A DNA stretch of 64,000 nucleotides from Typhlomys cinereus (taxonomy: Eukaryota > Chordata > Mammalia > Rodentia > Platacanthomyidae): positions 496,001 to 560,000 of the forward strand of contig JALPQD010000639.1 of assembly GCA_023101885.1 (NCBI GenBank), read 5' to 3'. Of the stretch, positions 63,825 through 64,000 are shown one piece after another. The position numbers and the translations under genes were made by a program. The notes under the pieces were generated by a model that saw only the letters and a list, made by a program, of their open reading frames with translations, searched no databases and was not told the DNA's origin. The number at the start of each line of letters is the position of its first letter. The first letter of the stretch is position 1.

Positions 63825-64000
63825 CTTTTAAATTTTTTATTTTTCTACTTTTACAAGCATATTGAGTACTCATGCCTGCTGTCTTCCATCCCCACTCCCT
63901 CCCACACCCTCCCTTCCCTTTATCATTCCCTCCCATTCTCTCCCACCCTCCTGTCTATGCTTCTATGGACCCAGGGTTCACTCTGATTTGTCTACTCTTG
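63825..64000 (-). mobile_element. Older LINE-1 3' end, leaves the window on the right
   Basis: Plus strand TTTTAAATTTTTTATTTTTCTAC...CATATTGAGTACTCATGCC, then a long C/T-rich block (CCACTCCCTCCCACACCC...). Layout and words parallel 36115-36235 (TTATTATTTTTTTCTAG...GCATGTCGAGTACGAATCC), another complemented old L1 3' end. Incomplete at base 64000. Confidence 0.5.

Noticed and set aside
1..64000. CRISPR arrays, operons, bacterial or phage systems
   Set aside because: No regularly spaced direct repeats with unique spacers and no dense coding. All evidence is for mammalian nuclear DNA.

Overview
ORGANISM. This is mammalian nuclear DNA, AT-rich by eye, with no recognisable host protein-coding exon, rRNA or functional tRNA gene. 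It reads as an intergenic desert or the inside of a very large intron. A 7SL-derived B1 fragment (61878-62010), ID-like fragments, and a dominant tRNA-derived SINE whose 5' end closely resembles murid B2 (GGCTGGAGAGGTGGCTCAG...) point to a rodent. The SINE body and the LINE-1 5' monomers do not look like mouse or rat, so I infer a rodent near but outside Muridae, possibly a jerboa or jumping mouse (Dipodoidea). Species is not proven. LAYOUT. Almost everything identifiable is transposable-element derived. (1) LINE-1: one full-length, TSD-flanked but inactivated copy (40946-47345) with tandem CpG-rich 5' UTR monomers, ORF1, ORF2 and a G-rich 3' UTR; a long 5'-truncated copy (15949-20397); two 5'-inverted copies (11063-12651 and 51195-51923); a 3' UTR piece nested in a SINE (33745-34500); a very short tail-only insertion (18899-18965); and several older 3' ends (3865, 10449, 25345, 32430, 33030, 36110, 53955, 63825). 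(2) Eight young B2-like SINE copies of about 260-280 bp, all with target-site duplications and a CA-rich stretch near the 3' end, plus older diverged relatives. (3) Five copies of a 400-bp repeat resembling the rodent URR1 DNA transposon, two copies of an unnamed 370-bp repeat near the two ends of the window, MIR-like remnants, a MaLR-like LTR and a possible second LTR. (4) Microsatellites, including facing (GGAA)n and (TTCC)n tracts. HOW THE PARTS RELATE. The SINEs have no protein and presumably rely on L1 ORF2p; their TSDs resemble those of the L1s. Nesting gives relative ages: the full-length L1 lies inside a URR1-like element; a young SINE and a tail-only L1 lie inside the 15.9-20.4 kb L1; an L1 lies inside the SINE at 33.5-34.6 kb; a young SINE splits an older SINE at 61.3 kb. 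MAIN OBSERVATION. Three independent L1 insertions (11.1, 20.2 and 51.8 kb) each carry about 110-190 bp of non-L1-3'-end sequence between the L1 tail and a second poly(A), each with an AATAAA 13-22 nt before that second poly(A) and each bounded by a TSD. This is the signature of 3' transduction. Three in one window suggests this L1 family has a weak 3' polyadenylation signal and often reads through.
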